This document shows, in pieces, positions 9,271-17,811 of a DNA stretch of 64,000 nucleotides. The notes under the pieces are model-generated. The model saw only the letters and a list, made by a program, of their open reading frames with translations. It searched no databases and was not told where the DNA came from. Made by a program: the position numbers and the translations under genes. The stretch is from JACRDG01 sp963760985 (lineage in GTDB: Bacteria > Desulfobacterota > Desulfomonilia > Desulfomonilales > Desulfomonilaceae): assembly GCA_963760985.1 (NCBI GenBank), contig CAVXFM010000015.1:310001-374000 (forward strand), read 5' to 3'. Each line of letters begins with the position of its first letter. The stretch's first letter is position 1.

Positions 9271-10296
9271 ATGTTGGAAACAATCTGGTTCATACTGTGG
9301 GGAGTCCTTTGGGCGGTCTATTTCATGCTGGACGGCTTTGACCTCGGTGTGGGAACTCTTGCGCCGTTCCTTGCTCGCTCTGATACGGACAGGCGGGTGT
9401 TGTACAACTCTATGGGGCCGGTATGGGACGGGAACGAAGTATGGTTGATTACTGCAGGCGGGGTTACCTTCGCGGCGTTTCCCACCACGTATGCGGTGAT
9501 GTTCAGTGCGTTATACACTCCGCTCTTGCTGCTGCTGTTCGCTCTGATCCTGAGGGGGGTGTCCCTGGAATTCAGGAGCAAGCTTGAAGGCGAAGGGTGG
9601 CGAAAGCTGTGGGACGTCTGCCTTTTCCTGGGGAGTTTCGTTCCCGCGCTGTTGCTGGGCGTGGCATTTGCCAACATCTTTCGCGGCATTCCCATAGACG
9701 GAGAAGGGATATTTCACGGCAACCTGCTGACCTTGCTGAATCCTTACGGACTCCTGGGAGGAATCCTCTTCGTGCTCCTTTTCGTGGTCCACGGCGCACT
9801 TTGGTTGGCGATCAAGGCAGAAGGAGCGCTCCAGGAGAGAGCGGCGCACGCGGCGTCTACCCTTTGGACAGTGCTCCTGGTGGTTGCTGCGGGCTTCCTC
9901 GTGGCCACGTGGTTTGCGACGAACCTGTACCAGAACTATTTCACGTACCCTGCTCTTTGGCTCCTTGTGATACTCACGTTGGCCGGACTTCTCGGGACAA
10001 GAGCCTTCATCGCCAAAAAGGCATGGTGGAAAGCGTGGTTTGCATCGAGCCTGACTATCGTCGGCGCCACGCTGTTCGGAGTGGCAGGGCTGTATCCGAA
10101 CCTCTTTCCGTCCACCCTCGATCCCGCGTACAGCCTGACCGTGTTCAATTCTTCGTCCAGTGCGCTTACCCTGAAGATCATGCTGGGCGTGGCTCTTACT
10201 TTCGTGCCGATCGTGATCGTGTACCAGATATGGGCCTACTACATGTTTAGAGACAAGGTGAGTGCAGACGATCTCGCTTCTGATGAAGCGTATTGA
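9271..10296 (+). CDS. cydB: Cytochrome bd ubiquinol oxidase subunit II (CydB)
   Basis: This 341-residue polytopic membrane protein has the family hallmarks: WFILWGVLWAVYFMLDGFDLGVG at the N-terminus, NSMGPVWDGNEVWLITAGG, the FRGIPID region, and FPSTLDPAYSLTVFNSSSS near the C-terminus. It is the non-catalytic partner of CydA. AGGAAAGGGG precedes the ATG. It ends in a normal YQIWAYYMFRDKV segment. No CydX-like small protein or cydCD genes are visible nearby. Confidence 0.97.
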   Translation: MLETIWFILWGVLWAVYFMLDGFDLGVGTLAPFLARSDTDRRVLYNSMGPVWDGNEVWLITAGGVTFAAFPTTYAVMFSALYTPLLLLLFALILRGVSLEFRSKLEGEGWRKLWDVCLFLGSFVPALLLGVAFANIFRGIPIDGEGIFHGNLLTLLNPYGLLGGILFVLLFVVHGALWLAIKAEGALQERAAHAASTLWTVLLVVAAGFLVATWFATNLYQNYFTYPALWLLVILTLAGLLGTRAFIAKKAWWKAWFASSLTIVGATLFGVAGLYPNLFPSTLDPAYSLTVFNSSSSALTLKIMLGVALTFVPIVIVYQIWAYYMFRDKVSADDLASDEAY

Positions 10297-10410
10297 AGCC
10301 TGATGCCCGTGTGTGCACACAAGTAACGCAGACCGCCATGCCTCCACCGTGACGAAGACCTGGCCACAATACGCTCTGGAGGCATGAGGTCTACCTGCGG
10401 GTCCTGCCTG

Positions 10411-10512
10411 ATATTGATTCACTTTTGCAGGATGACTTGGCGCAAGCGGTTGGCTGAGATTCCCTGCGCTATGGACGACGGAAAGTCTTCTTGTCGTTTG
10501 GCTCAGGGCTTG
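10411..10512 (-). repeat. MITE/REP-like dispersed repeat, degenerate copy
   Basis: ATTGATTCACTTTTGCAGG at about 10413-10431 matches the end sequence seen at 2512-2530 with one change. GAGATTCCCTGCGCTATGGACGACGG at about 10459-10484 is a diverged form of the repeat core in minus orientation. Confidence 0.6.
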
Positions 10513-10715
10513 GCTTTTACCCTCTCGCAGGTTGCGGCGCGCCACACGCCCTTGAAGCCTTCTGAAAAGAACGCGTTAAAGAAATCGCGGACTTGTTCAG
10601 GGGTAGGTTCCTCTCCGGGAGCAACCTCGGCGGTGATCTCAACCAGGTAACGCTTGGTGATCGTACTACCGGTGGTGTTTTCTGGCATGGTGGGGTGTTG
10701 TAGAATCGAGGACAT
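10503..10715 (-). CDS. Small hypothetical protein
   Basis: This 70-residue protein has a beta-strand-like stretch (STITKRYLVEITAEVAP) and a helix (TPEQVRDFFNAFFSEGF). It starts at the ATG at 10715, which has an unusually strong ribosome binding site (GGAGGGAGG) 5-12 bases upstream; that decides the start over a longer upstream reading. It is free-standing between cydB (convergent) and the PilZ gene. I recognise no family. Confidence 0.65.
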   Translation of the reverse strand: MSSILQHPTMPENTTGSTITKRYLVEITAEVAPGEEPTPEQVRDFFNAFFSEGFKGVWRAATCERVKAKP

Positions 10716-11023
10716 CGCCGACCTCCCTCCTCCTCTCACGAGCAACGCCAAGGCGAAATTCCTGCTCCGCTCCTCTTCCGTTACCTTGCCGAAGCGGGAG
10801 AACGCAAAGCGTGCTACGGGTATTCTTCTGCCGCACCTCGTGTTTCCGAGAGTGTGAGCATACCTTACCTGCTCGACAAAATCCACTGCTTTGAAAGAGG
10901 TACGTAACCCGTGAAGTAGAAGGCCTTACTTCTCCCGTGAAGTCCTACCCCTGTCGGGCCTCCGGCCGCGGCAGCTGCCACGCGTAACGGTCGGACCACC
11001 ACCTGACATCCTGCCAGAGAGTC
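10716..11023. other. Intergenic region
   Basis: A 308-base stretch between two minus-strand genes. A small hairpin (GAAGTA ... TACTTC, about 10914-10933) and the repeated decamer CCCGTGAAGT around it are the only structure noticed. It may hold the terminator of the PilZ gene. Confidence 0.3.
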
Positions 11024-11608
11024 TCAAGATGGGTGCGTGAGGCATGGTTCGGATTCGCAAGTGGTGAGAGACATGATAAGCTTGCGTAATTCCTTCAAAT
11101 CGTTATCGTCAATGCTTGTGATTTGGAAGCCTGAAATGCAAGGACTCCCTTCGTCTTCGATTCTTACCCACCGACACACTGCATCGAAGGAGAACGTGTC
11201 AAACTCCACTGCGACAAATTCGTCCCCGAAAACGACAAAATGGCGCGTCTCACCCAGGGTGGTCTCAATGCCGCTTACCCCCACACCCTTTTCGGTAAGA
11301 TCACGCAGCATTCCGGATATCTTGGGGTCCTTCCCGTCATAAATAGGTATGGGAAAAAGAGCCATGTGCCTGGGTAACTTGCGCAGGCTTTCAACCTTCA
11401 CATCCTCCCCTGCGGAGTCTCGGCTCGACGGGGTAATTCTCTCGAAAATTTCGCCCCGACCGATGGCTTTTATGTTGACCAACTGCTTGAACACAGCTTG
11501 AAGCACGCTGGAAGTCAATTCATACTTTGCCTTGAGTTCATCATCGGTCAGATGCTCCCGAATATCGTTCACGATGTCCTGGGCTTTGACTACATGTGTC
11601 TTGGGCAT
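11024..11608 (-). CDS. PilZ-like protein with an N-terminal helical domain
   Basis: The 194-residue protein has two parts. Residues ~8-48 form a predicted helical domain (QDIVNDIREHLTDDELKAKY, then LQAVFKQLV) of a kind seen in several deltaproteobacterial proteins and resembling a small DNA-binding or adaptor module. Residues ~75-185 look like a PilZ beta-barrel: RKLPR at the position of the RxxxR c-di-GMP motif, then MLRDLTEKGVGVSG like the D/NxSxxG motif, and closing strands VEFDTFSFDAVCRWV. PilZ proteins bind c-di-GMP. Here the second motif is degenerate (DLTEKG), so binding is uncertain. A PilZ reading is inference from pattern. Confidence 0.6.
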   Translation of the reverse strand: MPKTHVVKAQDIVNDIREHLTDDELKAKYELTSSVLQAVFKQLVNIKAIGRGEIFERITPSSRDSAGEDVKVESLRKLPRHMALFPIPIYDGKDPKISGMLRDLTEKGVGVSGIETTLGETRHFVVFGDEFVAVEFDTFSFDAVCRWVRIEDEGSPCISGFQITSIDDNDLKELRKLIMSLTTCESEPCLTHPS

Positions 11609-12355
11609 GATCGCTAAACCCCGCGTGGAAACGAACTTTCTTACTGTTTGCCTTCAGCACGATGCCACGGTCGGCGACGATCGGTGGGTCGTCTGATTCG
11701 TTCCCCTCGGCACGGTGGAACGAGCACCCACCCGGCACGACCATCTTCTCTTCACGTTTTGCGTCACCGTTTCTCAGTGCAAGAAAAATATAGGGTCATG
11801 ACAGGAGAATGTCAACGTCGTGGTCCGGACCGAAAGTGCTCGGCAGATCAGGCGATTCTCGCGCGGCTGGCCTCGTCCCGCGGGTCTCCAGGACCTTCGA
11901 TCGGATATCCTCTCATGCGGACTCCCGCACAAGGGTAAGAGTTCTCGGGAATGAGATAACCTGTCGGAATCAGCATGGGCAAGTTCTACGACCGCCCTCT
12001 TGCCCGTGGTGAAGGGATGGACTGCGAGAAAGGACGAGAATTCCGGGTTCTGGCCGGGGGGTGTGATCGTTCGGCGCGATGCTTTGGCGAACATGAAAAA
12101 TCGAACCACAAAGGCACCCACACGAAGAAGTCGAAGACCCATTCTCTCTTTTCTTTCTGTCCTGTTCTTGGTGGTTCATTCCCTCTCCCTGGCGATGAAC
12201 CGTTACCCGGGGTTGGGTTACGTTAAAGAATGGGGAAGAGGGTCGTTTTCTCTGCCCTACCTGCGACTCAGCGGGAAAAGATTACCAATTTACATGGGTA
12301 CGCCATTGTGGTAGGAACTGGTCTTCGGCGAGTTTACTGTTGCCAAAAGGAAAGC
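11609..12355. other. Long intergenic region with inverted repeat
   Basis: This 747-base region between divergent genes has no credible protein. It contains an imperfect inverted repeat at 12103-12177 (GAACCACAAAGGCAC ... TTCTTGGTGGTTC) belonging to the second dispersed repeat family of this window. Confidence 0.45.
12103..12177. repeat. Dispersed repeat family 2, copy 1 (inverted repeat)
   Basis: GAACCAC at 12103 and GTGGTTC at 12171 are inverted ends around an A/G-rich stretch with CACAAAGGCACCCACACGAAG. Related sequence is at 31648-31700 and 36865-36960. Such CAAGGCACAAAGACAC-type repeats are widespread in intergenic DNA of environmental bacteria. Confidence 0.5.
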
Positions 12356-13264
12356 ATGTCAACGATGCAGTTTCTCAAGTCCATGCTTAAGCTCATGAGA
12401 CCGGCCCAGTGGATAAAGAACGGGTTTGTTTTCATGCCGCTCGTGTTCAGCGGAAGGCTTTACTACCTGGAAGACGCTCTGAAAGTCATCGGAATGGCAC
12501 TCGCCTTCTGCCTGGCTTCTTCCGCCACCTACATTCTTAACGATTACATGGATATGGAACAGGACCGGGTCCACCCGCTTAAGAAACACAGACCGCTGGC
12601 CTCGGGCGAGCTCGCGCCTTGGACCGCGTTGATCACCATGGTCGGGTTGACCATTGGCGCTTTCGTTTTGGGGGGCTTAACTCACGCGGGCATAGCCGGG
12701 CTGGCTTTCCTGGCCGGGTATTTGGTCCTTCAGATCGTATATTCGCTCTGGCTGAAAAACATATTGCTCATTGATGTGTTGACCATTTCTACCGGGTTCC
12801 TGTTCAGGGTCCTGGCTGGAGCCGTGGCCATCAGCGTGATGGTGTCGACATGGCTATTCCTCTGCACGTTTTCGGTATCGATCCTGCTCGCGCTCGGCAA
12901 ACGACGCCACGAAGCGCTCCTGTTGAATAGTGACGCAGTGTCACACAGGCCGGTTCTTGAGAATTACAGCGTGGTGTTGCTTGACCAACTCCTTCAAGTG
13001 GTGACCACCTCGACGTTTATCTTCTACTGCTTGTATTCCGTGCAGGATCATTCTTCTTCAGGAATCCACTCGGAGATGATGATGTTCACCATCCCCATGG
13101 TCACGTACGGGATCTTTCGCTACATGTATCTGATTTACCACAAGAAGGATGGAGGATCGCCCACGACTCTTCTTCTGACTGACCCGCCGTTGTTGTCCTG
13201 TACGATCGTGTGGTTGATCACCTGTATCACCATAATTTACTTTTACCCCTCTACTCGGGTATAA
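12356..13264 (+). CDS. UbiA-family prenyltransferase, probable decaprenyl-phosphate phosphoribosyltransferase type
   Basis: The 302-residue membrane protein has about 8-9 hydrophobic segments. The two catalytic motifs of the UbiA superfamily are seen: NDYMDMEQDRVHP (NDxxDxxxDRxHP, residues ~61-73) and LIDVLTISTGFLFRVLAGA. Starting with LMRPAQWIKNGFVFMPL, it resembles the DPPR-synthase branch, which transfers phosphoribose to a polyprenyl phosphate, rather than quinone biosynthesis. The ATG at 12356 follows AAAGGAAA. A small lipoprotein gene follows 63 bases downstream. Substrate is not proven by the sequence. Confidence 0.8.
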   Translation: MSTMQFLKSMLKLMRPAQWIKNGFVFMPLVFSGRLYYLEDALKVIGMALAFCLASSATYILNDYMDMEQDRVHPLKKHRPLASGELAPWTALITMVGLTIGAFVLGGLTHAGIAGLAFLAGYLVLQIVYSLWLKNILLIDVLTISTGFLFRVLAGAVAISVMVSTWLFLCTFSVSILLALGKRRHEALLLNSDAVSHRPVLENYSVVLLDQLLQVVTTSTFIFYCLYSVQDHSSSGIHSEMMMFTIPMVTYGIFRYMYLIYHKKDGGSPTTLLLTDPPLLSCTIVWLITCITIIYFYPSTRV

Positions 13265-13327
13265 TTGCACGCACAGTAAAGGGCTCTCTTCACAGAGCAG
13301 CGAATGTGCCGCGAAAGGAAGCCGTAC

Positions 13328-13634
13328 ATGTTGAAGATCCTTAAGTACGCGGCGTACTTTATTTTCCTGGCCGGGGTAGGCGTACCTCTTGGGCTGCTAC
13401 ATCCACGGGTCGCGTGTGAATCAAACCATGGTAATGAGCGGAGTCGCGTTTGTGCGCGAGCTGCCTTATGGTGAACGCACGGTGGGCTTGATAGAGACCC
13501 TCGTATTTTCATACGAGGAAAAACAGGACCTGGAAAAATTTGAACAAGAGCATAAGGGGCAGATCAAGATCGATCCGGAAGTGTTGAAGAAGCACCAGGA
13601 ACTTCTCCAGCGGACTCAACCACCCCTTCGTTGA
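13328..13634 (+). pseudogene. Small putative lipoprotein, one frameshift
   Basis: The frame starting at the ATG at 13328 (AAAGGAAG upstream) gives MLKILKYAAYFIFLAGVGV. One base too many in ACCTCTT at about 13384-13390 shifts it. Removing that base joins it to LLGCYIHGSRVNQTMVMSG and a charged C-terminus (FEQEHKGQIKIDPEVLKKHQ), giving about 101 residues. The joined sequence creates a lipobox, VLLGC, at the end of a signal-like segment, which supports the correction. The function is unknown; it may be co-transcribed with the prenyltransferase. Confidence 0.6.
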
Positions 13635-13741
13635 CGGGCTCCTGAAGCGTGTTGCACGGCATGAACAAAATGAGCGTCATGAGACCCCTCCTTGTGAAGG
13701 GACCTCATACGAAGGCTGCGTGATACTGCTTCGCGCCCTAT

Positions 13742-13794
13742 GAAAATGCATTTTCGGGGGAAGGTCCTTCTTGAAAGAAGGGCCTTCCCCCGAA
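13742..13794. repeat. Palindrome plus 20-bp hairpin inside composite repeat
   Basis: GAAAATGCATTTTC (13742-13755) is a perfect palindrome. It is followed by a 20-bp stem at 13753-13794 (left arm TTCGGGGGAAGGTCCTTCTT, right arm AAGAAGGGCCTTCCCCCGAA, one wobble pair, tiny loop). There is no T tract, so it is a poor terminator candidate although the structure is strong. Confidence 0.7.
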
Positions 13795-13811
13795 CCCCCA
13801 TCCCCAAGAAC

Positions 13812-13985
13812 GTCAAGCACTTGCCAGCTCCCGCTGGTCGCTGGACAGGGTGCGATTTTCATTGTTCGTTGTGCCACCACCGGGGACATGGTTGTTCACT
13901 ATGCAAGATCGTAGGGCTGTGGGTCTCCTGAGCGCAGTGATGAGACGGCTTTGCGTCGTCCGTAGCGAAGCGGAGATCCGCAGCC
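13812..13985 (+). repeat. MITE/REP-like dispersed repeat, copy 2
   Basis: The first part (13812-13870) is the inverse of the 2643-2712 block. The second part (13912-13985) is the core in plus orientation, with CTCCTGAGCGCAGTGATGAG followed by GACGGCTTTGCGTCGTCCGT. It lies between the small lipoprotein and the thiolase gene. The 441-base gap 13635-14075 is essentially filled by this repeat and the adjacent hairpin. Confidence 0.8.
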
Positions 13986-14075
13986 CGCATCCTGTCATAC
14001 ACGTGAAAGGGCCTGAGTACGAGCCCTCATTTCATCGGCAGTGGAAACCACAAGGTTTCGTCATCTTACCGAAGA

Positions 14076-15260
14076 TCAGATCTTTTCCACTATCACTGCA
14101 GCGCCCATGCCGCCACCCACGCAGAGTGTGGCCAGTCCTCGCTTCACATTGTCCCGTTTTTTCATCTCGTGGAGCAATGTGGTGAGGATGCGAGCCCCCG
14201 AGGCGCCGATGGGATGGCCAAGTGCAATGGCTCCCCCGTTGAGGTTCGTTTTTGCCATATCAAGACCGAGGTCCTTCTTTACTGCCAGGCACTGCGCGGC
14301 AAACGCTTCATTGGCCTCGATGAGGTCGATGTCGTCAAGCGTGAGCCCCGCTTTTGCGAGGGCCTTTCTCGTGGCAGGGATCGGACCTACTCCCATGATT
14401 TTCGGATCTACGCCTGCAGACGCGTACGACACGATTCTTGCCATGGGCGTAAGACCTTTTTCCTTGGCCTTGTCCGCAGACATCACCAGGATAGCCGCCG
14501 CGCCGTCATTGATCCCTGACGCGTTGCCCGCTGTGACCGTGCCGTCCTTCTTGAACGCGGGTCTCAGTTTCGCGAGAGCCTCTGCGGTGGTTCCCAACCG
14601 AGGGTGTTCGTCAGTGTCGAAGACCTTGGGGTCTCCTTTACGCTGGGGAATCAGCACGGGAACGATCTCGTCCTTGAAACGCCCTGCCTTGATCGCAGCT
14701 TCGGCCCTTTGCTGGCTGATGAGGCCCATTTCGTCCTGTTCTTGTCGCGAGATGCCCCATTGGTCCGCAACGTTCTCCGCGGTGACTCCCATGTGGTAAT
14801 TGTTGAAGATCTCCCAAAGACCGTCGTGGATCATCAGGTCTACCAGGGCATCGTCATTCATACGCGCGCCCCAACGTGCCTTGGCCATGGCATAGGGAGC
14901 CGCGGACATGTTCTCGGTCCCTCCGGCGATGACGGTATCCGCGTCTCCCGCCTTAATGACCTGAGCAGCCAAAGAAACGGATCGCAATCCCGAAGCGCAC
15001 ACCTTATTGATTGTCATGGCAGGCACGTCGTGCGGGATTCCTGCTTTGATGAGCACCTGGCGGGCCACGTTTTGGCCCTGGCCGGCCTGAAGCACACAGC
15101 CGAAGATGAGTTCCTCAACCTCGGCAGGATTGACGCCAGTTCTCTTAATAAGTTCCTTTACCGCGATGGTTCCCAGTTCTACTGCCGGTACGCCGGTAAG
15201 CGCACCACCAAAGGATCCCACTGGGGTACGTCACGTGTCTATGATGACCACTTCCTTCAT
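14076..15260 (-). CDS. Acetyl-CoA acetyltransferase (thiolase), in-frame TGA at codon 10
   Basis: Thiolases condense or cleave acetoacetyl-CoA (or longer 3-ketoacyl-CoA) in the cytoplasm. The active-site cysteine is in TINKVCASGLRS, the catalytic histidine in GGAIALGHPIGASGARI, and the second cysteine in LCVGGGMGAA. Length is 394 codons from the ATG at 15260, preceded by GGAGG. Codon 10 (15233-15231) is TGA: the peptide reads MKEVVIIDT, stop, RTPVGSFGGALTG in one frame, exactly where thiolases have an ordinary residue before RTPVG. A substitution such as TGC, CGA or GGA to TGA explains this. Without readthrough, translation would have to begin downstream at about 15221 and lose the first strand. 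Confidence 0.93.
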
Positions 15261-15412
15261 GCAAAAAACCTCCTGCGCCAGTTCTTGGCGTGTGACGTCA
15301 ACGGCTCGATTGGGCCGTCGATAGTTTCATACTGATGCGCGAGATAAAAAGGGGACATCGGTCAAAACGGCCGATCCCCATCACCATTCATCTCCCGATC
15401 CGGAGCGACGTC

Positions 15413-16491
15413 TCATCTGATGAGATGATCCGGAATCTCTATGCCCTGTTCCTGATAATAGCGGATCGCGCCTCTATGGAGGGGGACCTCTAAACCTTCC
15501 AGGGCTCTTTCCACGGAAATACCGCGACAGGCATGATGCACACGGGCCAGATGGTCCAGATTCTCGTACAGGCTTCGGGTCAACGCATATACCACCTGAG
15601 AATCCAAGGAAGCCGTCACCGCGAGGATACTCAATTGCCCGATCGTTTTGATTGGCTTGGTCTGCCCCGGATAGGTCCCTTCCGGAATTGTCATCCGGGA
15701 GACGTGTTGCCAACCTTCCGCACGTAACGCGTCCAATTGCGCGTCGGTAATTTCCAGCATCGTGAGCGGAGGCCGTCTCTCGTGGAACAGCGTAGTGACC
15801 AAAGAGACAGGCAACGCGCCGGTAAGGTCCAAGGCTTGGACCGTGCCTTTTCTCAGGGCTTCCACGCCAGCGAGAATGCTCAAGTCACCGCAGCCGGACC
15901 TTCCGCTTTCCAGGCTTGAGGGTCCTCACCACCATTTCCGCGGTGAGTCGGTCCCCACTGTCAGGCAGGCCGGTAGCCAGGGTAAGTCCCGCCAGATCCT
16001 GGATAGTGCCTGTTTGCACTTTGTCGGAGCGGATAAGCAGATGCACCGCATCCTGCCACAAAGACGTGACGCTCCTGATTTCGGGAACAGGCTCCCCTTT
16101 GTAAAACCCCGTTCCTTTGAATGCCATGGCGCAGAGGAACTCGTCAGCAGAGGATCATGTCTGCATCGGCAATACGAATCGCCTGAATGTTTTCCTTGGA
16201 CCCTTCGGAGACTGCCGCGGAAACACGAATTCCCTCGTCCTGCAGACTGGTTGTCCACATGGAAGCCATGGCAAGGCCCACATGATAGTAGGTCCCGCCT
16301 GGCATACCCGTGGCCATGAGCACCGAGATCCTCGCGGGATTCCTGGCTGCAAACGACACCGCCCCCATAAGCGCCGAAAGGACCAGGACAATTCCTAGGC
16401 CCTTAGGAAAGCAATGGGCACCTCTTTTGGAGGTACCTCGCATGTGGAAGCGAAATCTGTTCATCCCACGTGAATCTTTATTAGTGTGCAC
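15413..16491 (-). pseudogene. TAXI-family TRAP transporter solute-binding protein, two frameshifts
   Basis: This is a periplasmic binding protein: an N-terminal signal segment (LGIVLVLSALMGAVSFAA), then ISVLMATGMPGGTYYHVGLAMAS, the motif that defines TAXI receptors, followed by ENIQAIRIADADMILC. Frame breaks: one extra base near 16149 (after MILC, continuing EFLCAMAFKGTGFYKG) and one near 15908 (continuing SGRSGCGDLSILAGVEALRKG). Corrected length is about 358 residues. A GTG at 16491 with AAGGTT upstream is the likely start; ATG at 16464 is the alternative. No TRAP permease gene is adjacent, so transport partners, if any, are elsewhere. Ligands in this family include glutamate and C4-type acids, not predictable here. 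Confidence 0.85.
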
Positions 16492-16573
16492 GTCAACCTT
16501 TTTCGAGTATAGAACCGACAGGATTGCATGGCAATGGGAAAGTTCCCCGATGACCGCGGCCGAGAGATGAATC

Positions 16574-17440
16574 GTGAGAATCGTCCATTCCCCTGCGTAC
16601 GCTACGATTTTGTTGAAAAGGTGCTTTTCGCTGAAGGTGCAAGCGCGTCCCGCGCATGGCAGGGCTCTCGCGGTGGCGCTTGCAGTGTTCGCCTTGAGTG
16701 CATCCTATGCATGGTCTCAGGCGACCACGCTTCACCAGGATCAGGTAGCCTCCGGGAATTTCTCTGCCCGCGATTTGACGAGAGAAATCCTCCCTCCTGC
16801 CACCTCAGCCGAGTGGCGAGCCGCGGCAAGACCCGCTGAAGTAGTGCCGCATGTGCAACACAGAGCGCCCCACAGGGACCGGGAAGCCAAACCCACGCAT
16901 AAGCCTGAAAAGAGGCTCAGACCGGAGGAAGTAGTGTACCTGGAAGACATTATTCTCCGCTTGATCAATATTGTGCGCAAAAAAAGAGGTTTGCATCCTC
17001 TCAAGCCCAGCAGGGCGCTTGCCTTTCTCGCGCGTCATCACAGCCGCGACATGTGCAGGACCAATGCCTTCCTGCATGAATCGGACGCTTTTCCGCCCGG
17101 TTGGAGGCGCTTTATGGAAAGGATGAAGAAGGTCGGCGTTTGGGATGGAGGCGAAAACATCGCGTATCGCACCATGGCTGAGGATCGCAAAAAATGGGCG
17201 GCATCCATTGTCAAAGGTTGGGTGGGAAGCCCGCCACACCTGAAAAATATCTTGGATCCCGCGTTTCGGTATTCGGGCGTGGGAATAGGACAGTGTGGCC
17301 GGAGGATCGTCTACGTGACGCAAGTTTTCTCAGGAGAACCCGGTCGAGTTCCTGTGCCTCCACACAGCCATCCCGCTTCGCGTCTTCGCGCGCAAATCAA
17401 CGGTACTGTTGACGACGTGACCAAGGCTTGCATAGAATAG
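16574..17440 (+). CDS. CAP/SCP-domain secreted protein
   Basis: The 288-residue protein has a signal-like hydrophobic segment (about residues 28-48, ALAVALAVFALSASYAWS) and a CAP (SCP/PR-1) domain at about 125-265. The CAP signatures are present: LARHHSRDMC, HESDAFPPGW, GGENIAYR, IVKGWVGSPPHLKNIL and SGVGIGQCG. CAP proteins are extracellular with varied roles and no fixed catalytic activity. The start is a GTG at 16574; the first 27 residues are weakly supported and a later start is possible. It is followed 19 bases later by a lipoprotein and then an MFS gene, so a three-gene operon is likely. Confidence 0.85.
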   Translation: MRIVHSPAYATILLKRCFSLKVQARPAHGRALAVALAVFALSASYAWSQATTLHQDQVASGNFSARDLTREILPPATSAEWRAAARPAEVVPHVQHRAPHRDREAKPTHKPEKRLRPEEVVYLEDIILRLINIVRKKRGLHPLKPSRALAFLARHHSRDMCRTNAFLHESDAFPPGWRRFMERMKKVGVWDGGENIAYRTMAEDRKKWAASIVKGWVGSPPHLKNILDPAFRYSGVGIGQCGRRIVYVTQVFSGEPGRVPVPPHSHPASRLRAQINGTVDDVTKACIE

Positions 17441-17459
17441 CCCCCAAGAGGAATTTCGG

Positions 17460-17786
17460 ATGGCTCGATACTTCGTTGGACCGCTTATATGCTGTGTCGT
17501 TCTTATGTCCCTATGGGGGTGTGCGAGCCTGTGGCCACAGAAGAAACCAACGGTGAATGCGCCGATCATCATGGAAGAAGACGTGCCGGAAAAACCGGCA
17601 GCAGGACAGGAGAACTCTCCTGCGGTTCAAAATCCATCAGGAACGGAAACGGTTCCGCCCGGACTCGAAAACCAGCCGACGACGCAAACCGACTCGGAAA
17701 GCAAACCTCCGCGGCGGCGTTTCAAGTTTCGAGACAGGGGAGGTTGGGAATCGATCCCCGACCGACCGGATACAAAACAACCGTGA
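17460..17786 (+). CDS. Small proline-rich putative lipoprotein
   Basis: This 108-residue protein has a signal segment ending in the lipobox LWGC (residues ~18-21). The rest is low-complexity, rich in Pro, Glu and Thr, and finishes with an Arg-rich patch (PPRRRFKFRDRGGW). An AGAGGAA site precedes the ATG. It lies 19 bases after the CAP-domain gene and 25 bases before the MFS gene. No domain is recognised; it may be an envelope anchor or spacer. Confidence 0.75.
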   Translation: MARYFVGPLICCVVLMSLWGCASLWPQKKPTVNAPIIMEEDVPEKPAAGQENSPAVQNPSGTETVPPGLENQPTTQTDSESKPPRRRFKFRDRGGWESIPDRPDTKQP

Positions 17787-17811
17787 AATGTTAAGCAAGA
17801 ATTGATAAATT

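Noticed and set aside
15231..15234. Selenocysteine codon in the thiolase
   Set aside because: No convincing SECIS structure was seen directly downstream, and thiolases do not use a catalytic residue there; kept only as a check item.
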